Origin: Sesamum alatum
Lineage: Eukaryota > Streptophyta > Magnoliopsida > Lamiales > Pedaliaceae
Assembly: GCA_034509735.1 (NCBI GenBank)
Contig: JACGWO010000001.1
Location: forward strand, 31,747,966 to 31,811,965
DNA length: 64,000 nucleotides
Reading direction: 5' to 3'
Shown here: piece by piece, positions 58,173 to 64,000 of the stretch
Position numbering within the stretch: position 1 is the first letter of the stretch
Layout of the letters: each line of letters opens with the position of its first letter
Notes under the pieces: generated by a model
Database searches by the model: none
Told to the model about the DNA's origin: nothing
The model's input: only the letters and a program-made list of their open reading frames with translations
Translations under genes and position numbers: made by a program

Positions 58173-59034
58173 ACCTTTATTGAATAGGTGCTTTAGGAAA
58201 CTCCTTCTTCCAATGTCCCTTTTCTCGCAGTTAATGCAAGCATCTTTTGGAACCTCTGACTGTCGAACCTTTTTCCTCTTTCCTTTACCCCCGCCCAGCG
58301 GTGTTACAGGAGCACTCAAAGTGCTAGCAGCGGCTGATATTGTCTGAGCCTTCTTCCTCTTCCTACATCCGACACCCCTTGCCTTTCGCTTTAGAGGTCG
58401 AAGCCTTCTCACTAGTACCGTCGCGGCAGACTTTTCAATCGTTGCCTTGTACTGGACAAACTTTTGTATCAACTCAAGAAGGTCTTTCTCAAGCCCATTC
58501 ATGTTGTAGTTTGACTAGAAATGGGTCGAGTGAGGAGAGAGAAGACTGAATGATCACGTGTATGTACATCTCTATTTCGAGATCAGCTTGGAGGTTTTTT
58601 GAGGCTTTTCCACAAGGGATAGCATTATCACTCCATGCTTTTATATTGACGATCCTTCTATCTTCTTCGCTCCGAAGAATGCCTTCATTGCAGCATATCT
58701 AACATGTCGGTCTAGGACCGCAAAGACTTGCTGCAATTGAAAAAGCATCATCGAGCCAACATCCTCCAGCCTATCATACTACTTCTGGATCTCATTATCC
58801 ATGGATGTGAGTACGATGTTGCGGACCTTCCAGTTGTCATCAAGCCTCTTTCTTGAACGTCAAACATCCTTTGGGCGATGACCCTTCCGACAAGGTCTAA
58901 GGAAAAACCTTATCCAAAATAAAGTCTGGTTCTTTGAAATCTAAGACCATCTTAAGATTTCACATCCAGGCATGGTAATTCGTTCCATTAGACTTATTAG
59001 TCTCAAGTATAAGGGTTAGTGGGTCCTTAGACAT
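58173..59034 (-). pseudogene. Cop-E gag (second half of split element)
   Basis: Minus-strand copia Gag. ATG at 59034 gives MSKDPLTLILETNKSNGTNYHAW, with a stop soon after. The 58170-58502 frame holds MNGLEKDLLELIQKFVQYKA, a basic Lys/Arg stretch and the degraded zinc knuckle ACINCEKRDIGRRSF, in which the His and last Cys are gone. The end is cut by Cop-F at 58172 and continues as Cop-E pol from 37481 downward. Frame changes occur in the middle. Confidence 0.8.
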
Positions 59035-59171
59035 CAACAATTAAACAGAAAAATATTCAGTAGATTATAACAATATTATGTTTAATTTAAGACTTGATCC
59101 TTTAGTCATTAACCCCTCCCATTATTTCTACGAAATCCCATCACTCTCAAATGGGGTTCGGGAAATCATTT
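59035..59171 (-). other. Cop-E leader fragment
   Basis: The last 137 bases before gag. On the minus strand they match the Cop-C leader: CCCGAA.CCCCATTTGAGAGTG, then a GGGAGGGGTTAATGACTAAA stretch. The fragment is cut by LINE-1 at about 59171. The palindrome pair and the island would lie on the far side of the LINE, outside the window. Confidence 0.75.
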
Positions 59172-59228
59172 CTTTTTCGGTGAAGGTAAGTTTCATTAAT
59201 AGATAGAAGTACAAAGATTACAAGTCAA

Positions 59229-59920
59229 TCAAATGGTTCCTTGGGAATGTGTCCAAGGAATCCGCCAAAGCCCATATAATGCTATCGTACTAATATTACA
59301 AGGAAGCTCAGAACTTAAAATAAGTTGCCGAATTACTTCAACCACCGGATAACCTATTGTAATAGTTGTGCGCTCCGTCTGTTGGAACCTCCTTCGATTG
59401 TGTTCTTGCCAATGGTGATAGATAAGTGATGCCAATAATGCCCTATACGCTGCGTTGATAAACATGTCGTCCTCTCCACTTTGTTGCCGCCCAAGTGATA
59501 TCCGTTTTCCACTCACGGTTCGGCCACGGAAACCGAACTAGGCATCTGACGGCCCCAAGGCATTGACGTGAAAAACCGACAATCAAAGAACATGTGGGAA
59601 TGGATTTCAGGTAGCCCATCATTGCATAAAATACAAGAAGTATCCAAGTGAAGTAACCAAGGCCTATCCATAGTGGATAATCTTCCAAGAATAGCAAGCC
59701 ATAGGATAAAAGTATTCCGTGGAATCTTAAAATGGCGCAAAAGTAGTGAAGACCATACTACCTTTGGTGAGGATGCTTGAAGAGCCCTATATGCCTCCGA
59801 CGTAGAAAAACCCTTCCCTGTCCCTCTCCACAAAAATCCGATCATGGCCACCATGAATGGTGGGCAAAGAATGTAAAAATCACCAAACACTCCATGTCTG
59901 TAATAATTGGCCAATTCCAC
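59229..59920 (-). pseudogene. LINE-1 zf-RVT region and C-terminus
   Basis: Frame 59513-59920 holds FLWRGTGKGFSTSEAYRALQ, WSSLLLRHFKIPRNTFILWL, GRLSTMDRP and CILCNDGLPEIHSHMFFDC, the Cys/His set of the zf-RVT domain at the end of plant LINE ORF2. After a shift near 59515, frame 59229-59516 gives the last part (YHHWQEHNRRRFQQTERT, IRQLILSS). The protein ends close to the element's 3' end. Confidence 0.85.
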
Positions 59921-60505
59921 TCTCCCTCAAGGATGACAGATTGCACTAAATCAGTTCCCGATGTACTCCTCAGGCTAGGACCCCTTGGGAGCCGTTGGAT
60001 AAGTGGTCCAAGATGATGCCAAGGGTCATGACATGGAGATGTAGAGCCACCATCTCCAATAACATACTCTATTCGAGGCTGCAAAATAGGTCGTAGTCGG
60101 AGAAGTTTCCTCCACGCCCAAGAACCCGTGTTATCTCCCACCGTCCAAACTGATTTTCCACGAAGTCTGTACTGGTAAATCCACGTCACCCAAACAAATA
60201 CCTTCCTAACTTTTGATCCGCTTCTCAATTTTCTGCAACAAAGGCTGGCAGTCGAATATTTTAAGGCGGGAAGGCAGAAGTGGGAGACCAAGGTATCTAA
60301 CCGGCAAGAGACCCTCCTGGAATCCCAATAATTGAATGAGGGTATCTTTGTTGGCCTGGGCTGATTTGGATATTATAATCTGACTCTTAGCAAGGTTAGC
60401 AAACAGGCCAGATAGGTTCGAGAAAATGTGAAGGCCCATATTGAACACACCCAACGACCCTTCATCGGCGTTGCTGAATAATAACAGGTCATCAACGAAG
60501 CTCAA
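59842..60505 (-). pseudogene. LINE-1 RT thumb and linker
   Basis: Frame 60206-60505 begins right after a stop codon and contains LSFVDDLLLFSNADEGSL, the catalytic FVDD box, then the LLPVRYLGLPLLPSRL block. A shift near 60210-60290 moves to frame 59842-60291, with WIYQYRLRGKSVWTV, WAWRKLLRLRPIL and the GDGGSTSPCHDPWHHLGPL motif usual after the RT in plant LINEs. Confidence 0.87.
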
Positions 60506-61317
60506 CTAGAAAAGTCCAATCTCCTGGCACTTCCAATGAAACCTAAATCTGTTATCCTGTTCAATCAGCTGTTGAAGAATCATTCGAAGAACCTCCATGA
60601 CGAGAACAAATAGATAAGGTGACATTGGATCACCTTGTCTTAGCCCACGAGCGCCAGTGAAGAAACCATATATGTTACCATTAAGGCAAATCAAAAAAGA
60701 GGTCGTCGTAACACACTCCTCCACCCATCCCCGGAATTGAGCCAGGAATCCCAAAAGGTCCAATGTTGTTGATAGAAAGTCCCATTCCACCGTGTCATAT
60801 GCTTTCCTCAAATCCACTTTCAAGGCACATCTTGGAGGTGTTCGCTGCTGATTATACCCATCAAAAAGTTCCTGTGCCAATAATATATTCTCACTAATAG
60901 ATCGGCCCGGAACAAAAGCATTATGTGTCGAGCTAATCAATCTATCTAGTAAAGGTCGTAATCTCTGCACAATGATCTTCGTGATAGCTTTATACAATAC
61001 GTTGCAACACGAGATAGGGCAGAAATCTGCCACAGTGACAGGAGATTGGACTTTCGGGATAAGGGCAAACAAAGTAGCATTAACCTGCTTCAGTAATCTT
61101 CCATGGGTGAAGAAATCAATCACTGCCGTAGCTATCTCGTCTCCAATAATAGGCCACGCTGCTTTGTAGAACCCTGCTGAATATCCATCTGGTCCCGGAG
61201 ACTTATCCTCCGCCACGTCGAAGAAAGCCTCTTTAACATCTGCTCTAGTAACAGGCATCACAAGGTGGGCGCATTCATCAGTGGTAAGAATATGTCTTGC
61301 CCATGGATGGAGATACC
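60506..61317 (-). pseudogene. LINE-1 reverse transcriptase, fingers and palm
   Basis: Frame 60506-61261 contains EDKSPGPDGYSAGFYKAAW, LFALIPKVQSPVTVADFCPI, CCNVLYKAITKIIVQRLRPL, NAFVPGRSISENILLAQEL, LKVDLRKAYDTVEWDFL and GARGLRQGDPMSPYLFVLVM, the full RVT_1 motif series. It ends in one in-frame TAG (60506-60508) just before the FVDD block, the only lesion across the catalytic domain. The reading continues upward to 61317 (the ILTTDECAHLV stretch) and is then cut by Cop-G. Confidence 0.92.
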
Positions 61318-63318
61318 TGAAAGAAATCCGGTGGATCGTCCCGGGAATTGCGCGAATGCGGAAGCGCGGTAAAAGTAAACATATTAAAATAAAAGGTATG
61401 CTTTTAATTTAAAGAACATGCTCAAGGGGTGTGCCCTTGAGGTTCCCGGGCGTTCGGTGTATCTCATGATCATAAAACATATAAAGAAATCATGGAGGCC
61501 ATAGAGTTGAAAAATTAAAGAGGGACGAAAATCTTAAACGAGACCTACCCGTTGTCGTTTTCGTCTTCAACTGCTACTCGCGTTGTTCCCCGTTTTGCAC
61601 CAAGACCTCGTTCTTGAGATCCTCTAAATCGTGACACACGATCCACCCACGTATCTTGCACGTCGTACTAGCAACGAACAAGTGTGTAATTTTGGAGTGG
61701 ACGAATCAATAACACGTTATCAATTAACGGTATTGGTTCGTCTAAGTTCTTAATGTTCCAAGAACAAAAAGAACTAACAAAAATATTTTCTTGGAGGAGA
61801 GAGAGGGGGCGGACGAGTGATAGGAGAAAGGGGGGAGAGTGTGTGTTGTGTGTGTTTTCAAGAATCATCAATCCCACAAATGTTGGAAGCTAGAGGTGTA
61901 TATAGAGGAAGAGTTTAATCCTCTTTAAACTCAAACTCTAAGTAACCTAATTTGACTAGGATTTTGACCTAGTCAAAGTCCTAGTCAAAACTAGTGTTTG
62001 ACCTAGTCAAACGAATCCTAGCCTTCCATCTCCCCTTTCCATCTCAACCGTTGATTTTAATTTAATGGAATATTTAAATCCTATTAAATATTCCAAAAGG
62101 CTAAATAAATATAATATCATAAATAAATATTATTATTTATTCTAAGCCCATTAAATCAACCCTTTTAATAAATTCTATTTATTAATTTAATTCCCTTTAT
62201 CAAATAAAAGGAATTAATTTCTCCAAGAAAATATGGGACCCGATTAAATCTAATTTAATCATTCCTTTACTCCAATATTTAATTCCAAAATTAAATATTA
62301 AGTGTGTGTGGATAGTGTGTGACTCTTTAGGTTCACCATTCAGCTAGACTTGTCGGATTCCTAGAATCCGTCCGTTACCATGGGTGGCCATCTAGCAATG
62401 GTCCATGGCACTAGAGACTAGGTGAAATATTCGGGGATGAACATTTAGGCTCTAACAGTACACTTGTCCTTCTGTCTTCGGTCTCATCACTTAGAGTCTA
62501 GGGCACGGAAAAAGCAAGTACCCATTTTGGACCTAAGTGTCGGTCTGTCCTTACTAAACGCCGCAAGGGAAACCCTTTCCCTTCTGTTCAGTTACTGTGG
62601 CCACAGATTTCAGGGACAAGACACAGAGCATACATGAGACTCAACTGTCAACACCTTTTTGACAGGAGACAGATCCTTTCTTGGAAACTACTGTCACTTT
62701 GTACACCCGAGCTGCACTAGACATGGCTTATGACTACTCAAGAGTATTTTGGCAATCTCTCACCATATCTAAGATACAGACCTGATGCACAGGTGAACTC
62801 AGCAGTTCCTCAAGTCAAAGGACTTGGCCTGTACCGTTGGAACCGGAAATACACGTCATACCTTGCTGACCATACTCAAGGTCCTCCGTAAGACGGTTCC
62901 CACGAGTCACCTCAGTCAGCTGCTTCCTAGCACGCTGACCCCACTAACACTGCTTAGACGACCTTCGTCACCCGTCGATGAAATACGACAGCAGATGCTT
63001 AGTGCAAGTCTCAAAGGGAATCCCGGTACCCATTTTCAGGATTCCTTGACTTGGAGATTTCCGGACTGATTCGGCGAGACTGATTTCATGGACCTACCTC
63101 CAAGCGTAGTCCCAGTCCCCGAAATCGTTTCTCAGTCCGTGGGCTTTGTTTGCGTAGTGAACAGAAATGTAAATGCAGATAAGTGAACGTAAACAAAGTA
63201 TTGCCATATGAATTTTCACTTCTTTATTCATAAATGTTTTATCAAATACCAAAGAATTGTCTAGACATAGGTTACATATTCCTGCCAAAATTGGCTTACA
63301 TGGTCACCTATTCTAACA
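61318..63318 (-). mobile_element. 3' LTR of Cop-G (type I)
   Basis: 2001 bp from TGAAAGAAATCCGGTGG to CCTATTCTAACA, with the palindrome at about 62379-62409. The LTR 3' end shows the type I block GGATCGTCCCGGGAATTGCG. Confidence 0.93.
61899..61905 (-). promoter_or_regulatory. TATA-like box of Cop-G LTR
   Basis: Minus strand CTATATACAC region, at the position of the clearer TATA boxes in the solo type I LTRs, followed by GA/GT-rich sequence (61795-61855). Confidence 0.5.
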
Positions 63319-63331
63319 ATCTCCCACTTGA
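63319..63331 (-). other. Polypurine tract, Cop-G
   Basis: Minus strand TTCAAGTGGGAGAT immediately before the 3' LTR. Confidence 0.9.
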
Positions 63332-64000
63332 ACTTTAAAGACAATTGCCCATATGCTTAATCCCCATCTTCTCAAGATGTTGTGTATGAGCGCTCTGCGA
63401 CATAGGCTTTTGTCAGCGGGTCTGCTGTGTTGTCTGCCGAGTTGACTCGGTCCATCCGGACGTCACCTCTTCCTACGATTTCTCTAAGAAGATGGTAGCG
63501 TCTAAGAATGTGTTTGGAACGGTGATGAGATCTCGGTTCCTTTGCTTGCGCTATAGCGCCGTTGTTATCACAGAAGATGACAACGAGCTCGACGATGCTA
63601 GGCACCACACCCAACTCTTGGATGTAGTTTTCTCATCCAAACCGCTTCCTTAGCAGCTTCTGAAGCTGCTATGTATTCAGCCTCTGTGGTGGAGTCAGCA
63701 ATGGTTGCTTGCTTGGAACTTTTCCAAGCTACTACTCCTCCATTGAGTTTGAATACGTACCCCGATTGAGACTTGGCATCATCGTCATCAGACTGGAAGC
63801 TAGCGTCGCTAAAGCCTTCCATAATTAGTTCTCCATTGCCATAGACTAGGAACATTTCCTTAGTCCTTCTTAGGTACTTAAGGATGCCCTTAACAGCATT
63901 CCAATGTGCCTCTCCTGCGCAGGACTGATATCTGCTTGTCACGCTCAAAGCGTACGCAATGTCAGGCCTAGTGCAGTGGACCGCATATTGTATGCTACCT
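63332..64000 (-). pseudogene. Cop-G RT end and RNase H
   Basis: From the window edge the frame reads [17 protein letters not shown], then [61 protein letters not shown] and STTEAEYIAASEAAKEAVWM, a well-kept RNase H core open to 63598. A frame change near 63605-63615 leads to VVIFCDNNGAIAQAKEPRSHH, RSKHILRRYHLLREI and ADPLTKAYVAE, ending at 63372. With one frameshift in over 600 bases, this is the best-preserved copia coding stretch in the window. Whether the full element is active cannot be judged. Confidence 0.9.

Larger units (their letters stand above)
59172..61317 (-). mobile_element. LINE-1: L1-type LINE, 3' half
   Basis: Minus-strand non-LTR retrotransposon with RT and a plant-type zf-RVT region. 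The 3' end, at about 59172, is an A-rich CCGAAAAAGAAA on the minus strand joined to the Cop-E leader, as expected for target-primed insertion. The 5' part is separated by Cop-G, which begins at 61318, and lies beyond the window. The target duplication cannot be checked. Confidence 0.88.
61318..64000 (-). mobile_element. Cop-G: Ty1/copia, type I LTR, runs off the window
   Basis: Minus strand: the 3' LTR (61318-63318), polypurine tract, RNase H and the end of RT; the rest is beyond position 64000. It is inserted into the LINE RT gene. ATACC (61313-61317) should be one target copy. It is the only type I element here with coding sequence, and its LTR closely resembles four of the solo LTRs, so it represents their parent family. 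Confidence 0.92.

Noticed and set aside
37477..58177. Clear target duplication for Cop-F
   Set aside because: GCTTT on the left and ACCTT on the right agree at only three of five positions, so it is mentioned as possible but not claimed.

Overview
The window looks like repeat-rich nuclear DNA of a flowering plant. Everything I can recognise is transposon-derived: Ty1/copia elements with initiator-Met primer sites (TGGTATCAGAGC), a chromodomain Ty3/gypsy element, an L1-type LINE with a plant-style zf-RVT region, and a Helitron. I found no host gene, rRNA, tRNA or CRISPR array. The species cannot be named from this.

Layout (my names). 1-2570: decayed Helitron, minus strand. 2571-6898: Cop-A, a minus copia remnant (leader and 5' LTR). 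6899-13838: Cop-B, a plus copia with integrase, a nearly intact RT frame and a 3' LTR. 13839-25525: Cop-C, a plus copia with two LTRs, a gag with four stops and a shattered pol. 25526-35615: Cop-D, a minus copia. 35616-37481 plus 58173-59171: Cop-E, a minus copia cut in two by Cop-F (37482-58172, plus). Cop-F carries the minus gypsy Gyp-1 (38332-49281) inside its 5' LTR. 59172-61317: LINE-1 (minus), inserted in the Cop-E leader. 61318-64000: Cop-G (minus copia), inserted in the LINE and running off the window.

Five solo LTRs, each with a 5-bp target duplication, sit inside these elements: 2854-4937, 9045-11032, 16629-18592, 30227-32214 and 42333-44326. The copia LTRs are about 2 kb, mostly begin TGTTAGAATAGG (in element sense), and fall into three types by their 3' ends. 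Type I ends next to a GGATCGTCCCGGG-like block, type II next to GGCCCGGG/GGCCGTACCC, and type III ends CTTGTCCTTCA.

Nesting reads Cop-E > Cop-F > Gyp-1 > solo LTR on one branch and Cop-E > LINE-1 > Cop-G on the other. Every coding region with enough sequence to judge carries stops or frameshifts, so none looks autonomous. The most interesting signals are non-coding. They are a palindrome shared by 12 LTR copies, a pair of CACGAGTCGTG-like palindromes about 82 bp apart in three copia leaders, and GC-rich islands bounded by AAAACGG/CCGTTTT in those leaders. These may be cis signals for transcription, packaging or RNA dimerisation, but that is inference.
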